Part shown: piece after piece, positions 16,990 through 25,057 of the stretch | How the letters are laid out: every line of letters begins with the position of its first letter | Numbering within the stretch: position 1 is the stretch's first letter | Source: Ectopseudomonas chengduensis | GTDB taxonomy: Bacteria; Pseudomonadota; Gammaproteobacteria; Pseudomonadales; Pseudomonadaceae | Direction: 5' to 3' | Assembly: GCF_900102635.1 (NCBI RefSeq) | Contig: NZ_FMZQ01000007.1 | Location: 184,273 to 248,272 of the forward strand | Length of the DNA stretch: 64,000 nucleotides | The notes under the pieces: model-generated | Seen by the model: only the letters and a program-made list of their open reading frames with translations | The model's database searches: none | Told to the model about the DNA's origin: nothing | Made by a program: the position numbers and the translations under genes

Positions 16990-17801
16990 AGGGAACCTTC
17001 CTCGACCTACTCAACGGTTGGTTTTTCCCAAGTCCCGATGCACCGCAAAGCGCAGCTCAGCGCGAGGTGCTGTTTGGGGGCAGCAATCGCGGACTCTCAA
17101 GCGTTGAAGTCCATGCGACCACGCTAGTAATCATGCTGACTTCGTTGGCGGCAATGCTAGCTGGCGCGCTCGTTGATCGCTCGTCGCTGATCTTCGAAGT
17201 GGCCGGACGCTTTGAGTCTGTGTGGATAGGACTTGCGATTGTTGTGGCAATGATCCTGGCTCTGCTCGTGTTCACAGTCGTAATCGTAATAGCGGCGGGC
17301 GGCGCGATCATGCCGGTTCTGGCGGCGGTCCTAATCTCCATGATTGCTGTCTACGAGTTGGGATCATTTTTCAACGGGACCGAGTTGATTTACTTCCCCA
17401 GTATCGTTTTTGGTGCTGTTGCACTTAATGCGGTCTTCACGCTTCTACGTGGTGGGAACACATCCGAGACATCTGCGGTGGTCTCTGCCGTTGCTATAAC
17501 GCTTGTAATTGGCGTCATCGACTATTCCTTGGCACATGTGCTTATAAAGCCATCTATAGGTGCAGACACAAACTTGTTGCGAGGCGTTCTGCTGGTTGTG
17601 CCGTGCCTGTTTGCCTTGTTGGCTGCGATGGTGGTAGGGCGCTGGAATGCCGAACAGGCTAATACCGGTGTTGGGGTTGCCCGCGCTTCCATCCCGGCCG
17701 TTATGTGCGTCATTTTCGTCAGTGGGGTCATTCTTGCGTTATTGCTGATCAACCTGCTACGCAAGCTCTTCCCGTTCCTGGGTGGGAGTAAGGAAAAATG
17801 A
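16986..17801 (+). CDS. Multi-pass membrane protein
   Basis: This 271-residue protein starts at ATG 16986, overlapping the previous stop by 4 bp. About seven hydrophobic segments are visible from residue 40 to the end. No transporter signature is seen. It is coupled at both ends (ATGA overlaps) to the lipoprotein and the PH-domain protein, so the three products likely act together in the envelope. Confidence 0.7.
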   Translation: MKGTFLDLLNGWFFPSPDAPQSAAQREVLFGGSNRGLSSVEVHATTLVIMLTSLAAMLAGALVDRSSLIFEVAGRFESVWIGLAIVVAMILALLVFTVVIVIAAGGAIMPVLAAVLISMIAVYELGSFFNGTELIYFPSIVFGAVALNAVFTLLRGGNTSETSAVVSAVAITLVIGVIDYSLAHVLIKPSIGADTNLLRGVLLVVPCLFALLAAMVVGRWNAEQANTGVGVARASIPAVMCVIFVSGVILALLLINLLRKLFPFLGGSKEK

Positions 17802-18310
17802 GCTATGTGCAGAAGGTAATAGGCCCCGAAGAGGATGTCGTTTATGCAGCTCAAGTGCATTGGATTGTCCTGGTGAAAGGCATTGGCCACCTACTCATTG
17901 GTGGAGCGATTTATCTCGCGTTGCTTGCACTCTTGCCGACGCAGGAGACCGTTCCGCTGGCCGCTGTGCTTCTGCTCTGGGGCTGCATTGGTTTGTGGAG
18001 TTTCATTTGCGGCGTCGTGGAAATGAAGACCACGGAGTTGGCTGTCACTACGAAACGGGTGATTGCTAAGCGTGGACTGATACGCCGTGAGACCGTGGAG
18101 CTGTTTCTTGGTCGCACAGAAACCATTCTTGTGGACCAGTCAGTCCTTGGGCGTCTGCTCGGTTACGGATCAATCAGCGTCGGCGGTGTAGGTGGCCGTA
18201 CGGCACCTATTCGAAACGTCATCAATCCGCTGGGCTTCAGGCGAGCTGTCGTCAATGAGGTCGAGCACCAATACCAGTCAATTAAAGCCGCAAGGGGATC
18301 ATCTCAATGA
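17798..18310 (+). CDS. Membrane-anchored bacterial PH-domain protein
   Basis: This 170-residue protein has two membrane segments (about residues 25-48 and 52-70) followed by a bacterial PH-like (YdbS/bPH2-type) domain. It shows the usual strand pattern ELAVTTKRVIAKRGLIRRET, a segment VDQSVLGRLLGYGSISV, and a C-terminal helix. The ATG overlaps the upstream stop (ATGA). Family members are membrane proteins of mostly unknown function. The stop overlaps the next gene as well. Confidence 0.82.
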   Translation: MSYVQKVIGPEEDVVYAAQVHWIVLVKGIGHLLIGGAIYLALLALLPTQETVPLAAVLLLWGCIGLWSFICGVVEMKTTELAVTTKRVIAKRGLIRRETVELFLGRTETILVDQSVLGRLLGYGSISVGGVGGRTAPIRNVINPLGFRRAVVNEVEHQYQSIKAARGSSQ

Positions 18311-18714
18311 ACGAAGAAGAGTTGTTGCGTCAGCCTGAAACTGAATACATGAGCCCAGCACAGCTGGAGTTCTTTAGGGCTTTACTGACAACGCAGCGTG
18401 AAGAAGCGTTTGAACGCCTGGATAAATCCCGTGCTGAGTTGAAAACCCTTGAGACAGCTCCGGATGAAGCTGACGCGGCAACCATCGAAGAAGAGCGCCA
18501 GCTGTTGGTTCGCCAAGTTGAGCGCAACCGCCAGCTCCTGACCAAGATCGACAAAGCGTTGTCTTGGATCGATTCGGGCGATTACGGTTGGTGCGCACAA
18601 ACAGGCGAGGCTATCGGTCTTCGCCGGCTGCTGGCGAGGCCAACAACTGATCTGTGCATCGAGGCCAAAACGAGGCAGGAGCAGCGCGAGATGCATGTTC
18701 GCTCGGCTGCCTGA
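18307..18714 (+). CDS. DksA/TraR-family protein lacking the zinc-ligand set (DksA2-like)
   Basis: This 135-residue protein has a long N-terminal coiled coil and the C-terminal DksA signature (DYGWCAQTGEAIGLRRLLARP, then a CIEA segment). Classical DksA has four zinc Cys; here only two remain (about residues 96 and 117), the partners being Thr and Ala. The zinc-independent DksA2 of Pseudomonas has the same feature. DksA binds the RNA polymerase secondary channel and works with ppGpp to reset rRNA and amino-acid promoters. The gene overlaps the PH-domain gene by 4 bp. A plasmid copy could tune host transcription during zinc limitation or after transfer. Confidence 0.88.
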   Translation: MNEEELLRQPETEYMSPAQLEFFRALLTTQREEAFERLDKSRAELKTLETAPDEADAATIEEERQLLVRQVERNRQLLTKIDKALSWIDSGDYGWCAQTGEAIGLRRLLARPTTDLCIEAKTRQEQREMHVRSAA

Positions 18715-18728
18715 TCGGGGTTCAACTT

Positions 18729-19055
18729 ATGGCTGTCTATGTCGACGACATGCATCTTACTGAGGCAGGGCGTTACCGCCGCATGAAGATGTCGCACATG
18801 ATTGCGGACACAGAAGACGAGTTGCTTGAGATGGCGGACAGGATTGGTGTGCTACGGAAGTGGCACCAATACCCTGGTACTGCGAAGAGCCATTTCGACA
18901 TTTGCATGAGCAAAAGGGCGCTCGCGGTAGCCGCTGGCGCTACTGAAATTCCGATGCGGCGGACCGGCGAGATAGTTCGAGCCAAGAGGGAGAAGATGCT
19001 TGCTGAGAGCGTTGTGCATGGGGAGGGTTGCCCCTCCCCAATAGCGTGGCGTTAG
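18729..19055 (+). CDS. DUF4031 domain protein
   Basis: This 108-residue protein starts at ATG 18729. It matches the DUF4031 pattern: MAVYVDD at the start, a SHMIADTEDEL segment, a HFDICMSKRALAVAAGA motif and a short basic tail. Family members are small proteins common in phages and plasmids; their activity is unknown. It overlaps the end of kfrA (opposite strand) by 4 bp. The G/C-rich hairpin at 19020-19039 lies inside its 3' end and could act as a terminator. Confidence 0.8.
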   Translation: MAVYVDDMHLTEAGRYRRMKMSHMIADTEDELLEMADRIGVLRKWHQYPGTAKSHFDICMSKRALAVAAGATEIPMRRTGEIVRAKREKMLAESVVHGEGCPSPIAWR

Positions 19056-20116
19056 TCTTTTTTACTGTCCCCCTTGGTCTGCGGGCTGAGCTTTTCAAGC
19101 AACTTCTGGTAGGTTTTGATCTCGTCTTGGAGTGCTTTTACCTGGCGGCTCATTTCCCGCTGATTCTCCTCACGTCGCTCGTGCTGCTGTAGAACATCGC
19201 GCTCCAACCCTTTGATCTTCTCATCTTTGGTTGCAAGCTCGGTCTTGCGCTCCGCAACGAGGTTCGCGAGTGCATCATGGCTCAGCTGCAATTGCGCCAG
19301 TTGTTCTTTAAGCGGGCGTAGCAGAGCCAGCTCGATCTCGCTGTCCCGTCCAGCGGTCTCAAGTTCACGAATTCGCGCGCTCTGCGTGTCAATCTGTGTC
19401 TGGAGTGTCTGCTCCCTGCGTGCGCCGGCAGTGTTCTCTGCTCGCATTTCGGCAAGTTCATTGGCCTGGGCGCTTGTAGACTCACGCAGGCGTGCCACTT
19501 CCTCTTTGAGTGGCCGCAGTGATACCAGCTCAGCTTCAAGGGTTTTGTTGGTCTGGGTCAGTTCCGCCAGGCGCGGTTTAGTTTCAGCCAACTCGGCTGT
19601 GAGGCTGCGCTGCCGCTCAGTGCTAGCCGCAAGATCAGCGCTCAGGCGCGTGCTTGCTTCTTGCGCCGCTTCAGCACGTTGCTGCCACTCTTTCAGCTGT
19701 TCCTTGAGTGATTCCACCTCCTTGTCCAGGTCGTCGAGGGCATCTGATGCTTCTTGGATTTCCTCAGCATGCTGTGTCCGTTCTGCCGCGCTGCGCTGTA
19801 GAACCTCAGCTACCCGACGCTCGCTGATCCTGTGCGCTTGATTATTGATGTTGAGCGCCAGGCTCTGAAGGTGCTCGATCAGCGTGCCGCCGAGTTGCCC
19901 CAGCAGGTCCTCGATCTCAACCGGCAGGTCGCGATTATCGACGGGGGTCTCAACCGCACCCTTTGCTTTGTATGCCTCCCACACGGCCTTGAAGCGAGAT
20001 TGCGTGCCGCCACCAAGGAGCTTTCTGATTGCGAAGCCGCTCACCCTGCGCCCCTGGCTTTCAATCTCCAGGCCAGCCTTGATTATCTGCTCGTCGGTAA
20101 ATTCCGTGGGGCGCAT
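19052..20116 (-). CDS. kfrA: KfrA-like plasmid DNA-binding coiled-coil protein
   Basis: The ATG at 20116 follows GGAGG and gives 354 residues. Residues 1 to about 60 form the KfrA-type N-terminal DNA-binding domain (TDEQIIKAGLEIESQGRRVS then an IRKLLGGG segment). Residues about 85-345 are an almost unbroken coiled coil rich in Glu, Gln, Ala and Leu. KfrA proteins of IncP and related plasmids bind their own promoter and assemble on DNA to support plasmid segregation. The leader holds a GTAA-rich repeat (20138-20181) that is a candidate KfrA operator. It is divergent from a ParB-HTH gene. Confidence 0.87.
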   Translation of the reverse strand: MRPTEFTDEQIIKAGLEIESQGRRVSGFAIRKLLGGGTQSRFKAVWEAYKAKGAVETPVDNRDLPVEIEDLLGQLGGTLIEHLQSLALNINNQAHRISERRVAEVLQRSAAERTQHAEEIQEASDALDDLDKEVESLKEQLKEWQQRAEAAQEASTRLSADLAASTERQRSLTAELAETKPRLAELTQTNKTLEAELVSLRPLKEEVARLRESTSAQANELAEMRAENTAGARREQTLQTQIDTQSARIRELETAGRDSEIELALLRPLKEQLAQLQLSHDALANLVAERKTELATKDEKIKGLERDVLQQHERREENQREMSRQVKALQDEIKTYQKLLEKLSPQTKGDSKKD

Positions 20117-20137
20117 AAGAGTGACCTCCTGCATCTG

Positions 20138-20181
20138 TAGTAAGAAAGTAAGTAAGTAAGAAAGTAACAGAGAAAGTAATA
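20138..20181 (+). repeat. GTAA-rich repeat in the kfrA leader
   Basis: Short iterations of GTAAG and AAAGTAA lie 22 bp upstream of the kfrA start. A 28-bp core (20140-20167) matches the minus strand of 44637-44610 at 26 of 28 positions. Iterated sites in its own promoter are where KfrA binds in known plasmids, so this is a candidate operator. Confidence 0.7.
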
Positions 20182-20292
20182 AACCACCAGGGGCAGCATA
20201 GCTGCCCCGCCTGATAGACGGCTGGCGGGCTTCAGGTGAAGAGCTTTATGTGCTGTGACGCACGTCATACAAGAGGGATTTATATCGCAAAC

Positions 20293-20314
20293 TACACGGT
20301 ATTATGATATTATA
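20293..20314 (+). promoter_or_regulatory. Copy of the shared TACACGGTAT motif
   Basis: TACACGGTATTATGATAT followed by TATA lies 31 bp before the ParB-HTH gene and between it and kfrA. It is the best copy of the motif, and 14 bases are identical with the copy at 21199. Confidence 0.65.
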
Positions 20315-20344
20315 GACAATATAGTTACTCGCCGAGGCAGCACA

Positions 20345-20932
20345 ATGGCCAATAAACGATTCGACCAGGCGATGGAGCGCATTCAGTCTCCCAGCTTCAA
20401 CGATATGCCGTTGCTGGCGCGTGCCGACACCTTCAAAGAGCTTAAGGATGGCGGGCTGCTCAATAAGGAAATTGCCGCGCTTGCAAAGAAAACGCCCCAG
20501 CATGTTGAGCAGCTGTTGATCCTCGCCACGGCAGAGCCGGGGGTGCGTCGCCTTATCGCTCGCGAGCAGGTGACGTACGCCATGGTGATTGAGGCAGTTA
20601 GGGACGAGAGGCGCGGAGGACAAAGCGCCTTGACCGCCCTTAACCGCATGGTAGCTAACGCTCGTGAAGCCGGCAGATCGCGCGCCATGCGCCGTGATTT
20701 GGAACCTGTGAAGCTGCCAAACCGACGCACCCTAATAAGCATGCTCACCGAGCTGACTCCACTGCGCGCGCCGATTGCTGAGCAGCTGGATGCGGGTCAG
20801 GATGAGATGTCTATTTCAATTTCACAGTCTCAGGGCCGCGTGCTGGTTTCTTTGCTTGATGTCGTGTTGATTGGCAAGCGGCCAGGCAAGAAAGCCAGAT
20901 CGAGTGCGCGAGACGCTAAGGGTGCAATGTGA
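20345..20932 (+). CDS. ParB/KorB-type HTH DNA-binding protein
   Basis: The ATG at 20345 follows GAGGCAG and gives 195 residues. Residues about 25-85 carry the central ParB-type HTH (LKDGGLLNKEIAALAKKTPQ, then LLILATAEPGVRRLI), as in ParB, Noc and KorB. The N-terminal CTPase half of full ParB is absent, and the C-terminal half is unassigned. Such truncated proteins usually act as site-specific repressors. With kfrA across the divergent promoter and the shared motif between them, it is the best in-window candidate for the motif-binding regulator; that is inference. Confidence 0.75.
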   Translation: MANKRFDQAMERIQSPSFNDMPLLARADTFKELKDGGLLNKEIAALAKKTPQHVEQLLILATAEPGVRRLIAREQVTYAMVIEAVRDERRGGQSALTALNRMVANAREAGRSRAMRRDLEPVKLPNRRTLISMLTELTPLRAPIAEQLDAGQDEMSISISQSQGRVLVSLLDVVLIGKRPGKKARSSARDAKGAM

Positions 20933-21138
20933 TCAACGACGGTATCATGATCGAATGCCCAAAAGCCGCCGAACAGTCAGAAGTATCGATGCTGCAGGTC
21001 GACGGCCGTTGTGGTGCGTCATCTGGCGTCCGCGCCCAGGACATCGACGCTTCCAGCTTTCCCTGGGGGATTGTGTCCATCCTGTTTGCGCTGATCGTTC
21101 TCGGGTTGCTCTGCTGGTTCAAGTCCCGCCGGAAGTGA
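20929..21138 (+). CDS. Small protein with C-terminal membrane segment
   Basis: This 69-residue frame is read from GTG 20929, overlapping the previous stop. A polar N-terminal part is followed by a hydrophobic segment (about residues 45-63) and a basic tail (FKSRRK), typical of a tail anchor with its body inside the cell. Function unknown. Confidence 0.5.
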   Translation: MINDGIMIECPKAAEQSEVSMLQVDGRCGASSGVRAQDIDASSFPWGIVSILFALIVLGLLCWFKSRRK

Positions 21139-21198
21139 CCCTGTTCCCTCGATACCTGTACTAGCCTCAAATAAGAGGCCTATTCGCGATTATGGAAA

Positions 21199-21220
21199 TA
21201 CACGGTATTATGATGCGATA
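21199..21220 (+). promoter_or_regulatory. Copy of the shared TACACGGTAT motif
   Basis: TACACGGTATTATGATGC followed by GATA precedes the 21246 gene by 25 bp. It is identical to the copy at 20293 over the first 16 bases. Confidence 0.62.
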
Positions 21221-21245
21221 ACGCATATTGTCGCGCATTTCCCAT

Positions 21246-21467
21246 ATGTCCCGAGTAGACACAAGCCGCTTCTTAGTGGCGGTGATCATCAGTCTTACGG
21301 TTGCCTGCGCCGGGTTCGAGTACCTGGTGCGGAAGGCGTTCGAGCCCGAGGTTGTGTCATACCCCGATTTTCGGCGTCACGAGGCAACCCCTTCAGCTGC
21401 AAAACGCGAGGCGGGTGACCGTCCAAGCGCTGCCATTGCATCTGCAAGCGCCGAGCCTAAAGGGTGA
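21246..21467 (+). CDS. Small single-pass membrane protein
   Basis: The ATG at 21246 gives 73 residues; a TTG at 21228 is an alternative and neither has a strong ribosome-binding site. One N-terminal hydrophobic segment (about residues 9-27) is followed by a polar Ala/Ser-rich tail. Function unknown. Confidence 0.5.
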   Translation: MSRVDTSRFLVAVIISLTVACAGFEYLVRKAFEPEVVSYPDFRRHEATPSAAKREAGDRPSAAIASASAEPKG

Positions 21468-21470
21468 AAA

Positions 21471-21866
21471 ATGCATGATGCATTCGCGGCGTGCTTGCGC
21501 CTACGTTTCAGGTGGATCGACACCATCGTTTTGCAATCTATTCCGGGATGTGAAGTCGATGCAGGTGTTGCGGCCGCCGAGGTCTACGCGATGGTGAACC
21601 AACTCGCATTGAGTGAGGCTTTCTGCAATTCCCCTCGGTACGGTAAAAGGGTGCCCCCTCTTGTTGAGGCAATACCTTGTCTTGCCGAAGCATATCGAAG
21701 GTTCTACAAGGCGCATTCTGGAGCTATTGCGAACAGAATTTTTCGCGAGCCCTCGGCTCAGAGCCAGGGCGAGGGAAGTGAGCCGCCAAGCTTGCGATTG
21801 ATACCTGGCGGCCAGCGCCCCTCTCTCTCACCCGGTCACGCGGTGCGAATGCCGGTCGCGAGGTAG
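21471..21866 (+). CDS. Hypothetical protein
   Basis: This 131-residue protein starts at ATG 21471 behind AAGGGTG, 3 bp after the preceding stop. The first 85 residues look helical, and the tail is Ser/Pro/Arg-rich and probably disordered. No family is recognised. It converges with the methyltransferase at 21889. Confidence 0.58.
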   Translation: MHDAFAACLRLRFRWIDTIVLQSIPGCEVDAGVAAAEVYAMVNQLALSEAFCNSPRYGKRVPPLVEAIPCLAEAYRRFYKAHSGAIANRIFREPSAQSQGEGSEPPSLRLIPGGQRPSLSPGHAVRMPVAR

Positions 21867-21888
21867 GTGGGCTCCTTTACTCACCGGA

Positions 21889-23157
21889 CTATGCAGCCCG
21901 CAGGTCTTTGAGGTACGGGTTCAGCCAGAAGCCTGGGTACTGACGGAACAGCTCCGCTCCTCCACGGATGTATTCCAGCATGATTTCAGTGCACAGCCAG
22001 GCGCGCCCAAGCATTTCTGCTGCTAGTCCAGTGACTATCCTTCCTCCGAACGGGTCCACTACCAGGTCACCGGGTTCTGTCAGGAACTGAATAAGAAACT
22101 CGGGGAGGCTCAAAGGCATGCCCGCCCCATGTAGGGGAAGCCCGAGTTCAGTTGCACTTTGTCGATAGTCACGGTTAACAGCGCAGCTGTGCCCAAGCGT
22201 GAGTACATTCTTGGGAATCTTTCCTTCAGTCCATTTCCCGAACGATCCAGGTTTGAGCTTGTAGGCTCCATCGCCGTACTCGGCCGCCCGTTTTTCTCCG
22301 CCCTGAGCCATCAGACGGATATGGCGATCACTGTGGGGCTGCAGTACGCGACGGTTATCCGATTTCACCTTCAGAGGTGACTTAGCGAACCAGAGGACGG
22401 GCTCATAGGAAACGTTCAGATGCTGGCGGGTCTTGCTTACCCAGTGGATCGGGCCCGGTAGTTTCGAAGGGTTGTGCCACACGAAACGTTCCATCAGCTT
22501 CAGATCGAAGCGATCACACACCGCCAATACCAGGCGCTCAAGATAGGTTGAGCGAGATGGCAACCCTTCTTCGAAGATGTCATTCGAGACATTCAGCACG
22601 AGGCTGCCATCTTCTGCCAGGTTCTCGATGATCGGCTCAAGGTTCTCACAGATGAAGTCGACGATGCCGTGCTCATCAGGATTTCCGTAAGCCCTTGATT
22701 TTCTTAGCGCGTACGGCGGAGATGTGAAGCAAAGCGTTATGGGGACTTCAAGGCGCTTGAACGTGTCCGCAGCCGCGCCCCAGATCGCGACACCCAAGTC
22801 GGTAGAGAATGCCAGGAGCTTCACTCCTTTCTTCGCTGCATGGAGGTCGCGTTTTGCTCCCTCGGTAAGTCGCCAGACACCACGCTCGCCATGTACGCGC
22901 TCGATGAGCTTGAGGTGCTTAAGAGTTTGTTGGCACCAACGTATTTCGCGACGCTTTAAGCTATGCAACTGGCCAGACGTGCCTACTGGGGTGCGCATGG
23001 AAAGTTCTTGCTTGCTGATGCCAACAGCTTGCGCAACATGGTTGTAGAGCCCCTCGTTGTCGAGTGGTACATCCGGCATTTTTTGGTATGCGCTTCGTAC
23101 CGCCTCGAACAGCTCCAACTGGCCGGCAGATGTACGGCGGGCGCGAGCCTTACTCAT
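21889..23157 (-). CDS. Beta-class DNA methyltransferase (N4-cytosine or N6-adenine type), orphan
   Basis: This 422-residue protein carries catalytic motif IV as TSPPY (about residues 147-151) and, near the C-terminus, the AdoMet motif I (VVDPFGGRIVTGLAAE, about 375-390); this order defines beta-class amino-methyltransferases. The SPPY form is more often found in N4-cytosine enzymes, though both activities occur. Residues 1 to about 110 look like a winged-helix domain of the Mrr N-terminal type, a possible target-recognition or regulatory module. The start overlaps the end of the upstream gene by 4 bp. There is no adjacent classical restriction enzyme, but an MmcB-like nuclease lies divergently at 23875. 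Confidence 0.88.
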   Translation of the reverse strand: MSKARARRTSAGQLELFEAVRSAYQKMPDVPLDNEGLYNHVAQAVGISKQELSMRTPVGTSGQLHSLKRREIRWCQQTLKHLKLIERVHGERGVWRLTEGAKRDLHAAKKGVKLLAFSTDLGVAIWGAAADTFKRLEVPITLCFTSPPYALRKSRAYGNPDEHGIVDFICENLEPIIENLAEDGSLVLNVSNDIFEEGLPSRSTYLERLVLAVCDRFDLKLMERFVWHNPSKLPGPIHWVSKTRQHLNVSYEPVLWFAKSPLKVKSDNRRVLQPHSDRHIRLMAQGGEKRAAEYGDGAYKLKPGSFGKWTEGKIPKNVLTLGHSCAVNRDYRQSATELGLPLHGAGMPLSLPEFLIQFLTEPGDLVVDPFGGRIVTGLAAEMLGRAWLCTEIMLEYIRGGAELFRQYPGFWLNPYLKDLRAA

Positions 23158-23729
23158 GCACTTTCCTCCTGAGCCACCACCTGACCCTCCCTTATGAAAG
23201 CGCGGGCCATTTCGATTGACGGCTTGTTGAACTGACGGCAGTAGCCATATGCGGAGCTTGACGAGTAGTTGGTGCCATACAGCTCATAGCTGCGGAGCAG
23301 GTGCTCGATCTCCGAGATCAACCAGTAATCGGAGAATCCGAACTCCCTGGTTTCGATCCAGAACTTCGCCGAGGTGATGCTGAAAAGCATGCGGTATGCT
23401 GCGAGGCCTGCCCGAGCAAGCGGCTCGTCGCCCAGGCTATCCAGGTGCTGCATGATAGGACCGTGCTTGCGTAAAGCCTCAAGGCGCAGCTTGGTTGCCC
23501 AACTCACCCGGTTGACAGTGCCTCGAATCAATATGCCCTCTACGCGATAGAACCCTTTGCCGGCTGCCGCGACCATTTCCCGCACCTTCGCCCGGCATTC
23601 CGAGCAGAGGCTGTTCCGCGCATAGGCCTGCTGAGCCAAGTGCTCAGTGCGTCCGCGATATTTAAATTCGACGGCATCAGCGTGGCCGCACAGGCGCTTC
23701 ATGGTTTGTACATAGCGATTCCCGTTCAT
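23154..23729 (-). CDS. Hypothetical zinc-ribbon protein coupled to the methyltransferase
   Basis: This 191-residue protein starts at ATG 23729 behind GAAGGAG. Its N-terminus has a possible zinc site (Cys-Gly-His at about 14-16, then CSEC at about 42-45). The rest is unassigned, with a Trp/Tyr-rich C-terminal half. It overlaps the methyltransferase gene by 4 bp, so the two are translated together and the protein may assist or direct the methyltransferase. Confidence 0.66.
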   Translation of the reverse strand: MNGNRYVQTMKRLCGHADAVEFKYRGRTEHLAQQAYARNSLCSECRAKVREMVAAAGKGFYRVEGILIRGTVNRVSWATKLRLEALRKHGPIMQHLDSLGDEPLARAGLAAYRMLFSITSAKFWIETREFGFSDYWLISEIEHLLRSYELYGTNYSSSSAYGYCRQFNKPSIEMARAFIREGQVVAQEESA

Positions 23730-23775
23730 GCTGCATTCACTCCTTCGTCGTCAGTCTTCGCCCTGGAAGGCGAGT

Positions 23776-23828
23776 CGTGTATTATGGTGTGCATTATACA
23801 CCATATAATATCACTATACCATATACAC
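23776..23828. promoter_or_regulatory. Palindromic control region with shared motif (minus orientation)
   Basis: The minus strand of 23828-23801 reads TATATGGTATAGTGATATTA in its centre, like the copy at 13828. Next to it, ATTATGGTGT (23781-23790) and ACACCAT (23798-23804) form an inverted repeat. The region separates the leftward methyltransferase pair from the rightward MmcB-like nuclease and probably controls both. Confidence 0.6.
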
Positions 23829-23874
23829 TAACCGGTAGAGCCATTACACTCCGGCCGTCAGCAGAGGAGCCACC

Positions 23875-24555
23875 ATGCTCAAACATCGCGATTTGTGTGC
23901 TCTCGGGAGTAAATGGCTTTTGCGCCCAAATAGCCGAGGAGGGCATGGGTGCCATGTGGCTCACACAGAGCTATTTACTGGATGGGGCACAGAAATGCCC
24001 GATGCTATTGGCTTCCGCATGGCTGGGCATAACGACGGCTCAATCGTCCTTGAAGTCAAAGTGTCCCGCGCTGACTTCCTTGCGGATGCAAAAAAGCCAC
24101 ACCGGCAACCTGGCAAGGGGCTTGGGCGCTGGAGGTATTTCCTCTGCCCTGATGGACTTATTAGCCCAGACGAATTGCCTGTTGGTTGGGGATTGCTGTA
24201 CGCAAGCGAGCGCGGCGTGATCAAGGCAGTCGCCGGGCCTGCGCGCGTCCTCGCAGAGAAGAAAGGCGGCGAGCACTTCAACACGGCATGCGAGGCTTAC
24301 AGCAATCGTTCTGACAAGGAGCGAGAGGTGTTCCTGCTGACGCACCTACTTGCCAGGGTCTCCGATGCTGAGCAGGTGAATCTAAAGATCAGGAAGTACC
24401 GCAATGAGGCACAGCTTGCAGCTTCGCAACTCGCAGATGCCCGGCGTCGCATTCAGGAACTTGAAGCAGAAATCCTGGCTATGAAGCATCCAGGCGACCC
24501 CGGCCCGGCGAAGCCACGAGCCCGAAGGGCGACTACTGACCAAGAGACCCTTTAG
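23875..24555 (+). CDS. MmcB-like PD-(D/E)XK nuclease-fold protein
   Basis: This 226-residue protein starts at ATG 23875 behind GAGGAG. Residues about 40-105 show the PD-(D/E)XK pattern: a PDAIGF segment, then IVLEVKVSRADFLAD with the E-x-K pair, then WRYFLCPDGLISPDELP. This layout occurs in MmcB-family DNA-repair-type proteins and relatives. The last 70 residues are a coiled coil (about 160-210) and a basic tail. It is divergent from the methyltransferase pair across a shared control region. A nuclease role in DNA repair or restriction is possible; which one is not shown. Confidence 0.7.
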   Translation: MLKHRDLCALGSKWLLRPNSRGGHGCHVAHTELFTGWGTEMPDAIGFRMAGHNDGSIVLEVKVSRADFLADAKKPHRQPGKGLGRWRYFLCPDGLISPDELPVGWGLLYASERGVIKAVAGPARVLAEKKGGEHFNTACEAYSNRSDKEREVFLLTHLLARVSDAEQVNLKIRKYRNEAQLAASQLADARRRIQELEAEILAMKHPGDPGPAKPRARRATTDQETL

Positions 24556-24564
24556 GAGGCCTGG

Positions 24565-24750
24565 ATGTACAGGATCGGAAATCTTCTGAACCCACTCCCA
24601 TGCGACCAGGAGTTCCCTGATATCAGCACAGCGCGTGACGCAGCGGTCGAGAAAGCGGCCAAGTCGAAATGCACTCCAGTAGCAATCTGGGGAGATGACA
24701 GCATCGTCGTGGCCCTATTTCTGGCAGGTGAGGAGTTCGTGCCGGCATGA
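24565..24750 (+). CDS. Small hypothetical protein
   Basis: This 61-residue protein starts at ATG 24565 behind AGGAGG, 9 bp after the nuclease-like gene. No motif is recognised. Its stop overlaps the next start (ATGA). Confidence 0.6.
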   Translation: MYRIGNLLNPLPCDQEFPDISTARDAAVEKAAKSKCTPVAIWGDDSIVVALFLAGEEFVPA

Positions 24751-25040
24751 CGTGTGAGCAGATCGTGTTGAATCCCGTAGTCACTGCTACCCATGTCGCT
24801 GTTCGAGGGCTTGAGCATCACGACGTTCCGCTGTTGGAGAGCCTTGCACTGAAGCTTGCGGACATGGCCGATTTCGTAGAAGAGATAAATCAGTCCGAGT
24901 GGTCCGCGTGGGTCGACGCGCTTACGCAGCAAGAGTGGCTGGTCTTCATTTTCCTGGATCAACAGCAATTCCTTGACTTGACCCAATGCGGCAGAGCCTT
25001 GCGCGTAAGCCGCACCTCAATTGAAACCGTGATGGACTGA
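24747..25040 (+). CDS. Small hypothetical protein
   Basis: This 97-residue helical protein starts at ATG 24747, coupled to the preceding gene by a 4-bp overlap. It is rich in Leu, Gln and acidic residues. No family is recognised. Confidence 0.6.
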   Translation: MTCEQIVLNPVVTATHVAVRGLEHHDVPLLESLALKLADMADFVEEINQSEWSAWVDALTQQEWLVFIFLDQQQFLDLTQCGRALRVSRTSIETVMD

Positions 25041-25057
25041 AACAAAGGAGTATCGAT

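Noticed and set aside
19212..19841. 209-codon rightward frame rich in Ser, Arg and Ala
   Set aside because: It is the antisense of the kfrA coiled-coil coding region, and low-complexity Ser/Arg composition is what an antisense coiled coil gives.
20138..20181. CRISPR-like short repeats
   Set aside because: The units are 4-8 bp direct iterations without spacers of constant length. They fit an operator or iteron rather than a CRISPR array. No cas gene is present in the window.
23777..24220. 147-codon rightward frame overlapping the MmcB-like gene
   Set aside because: It overlaps the MmcB-like frame for most of its length, starts in the palindromic control region, and lacks a ribosome-binding site.
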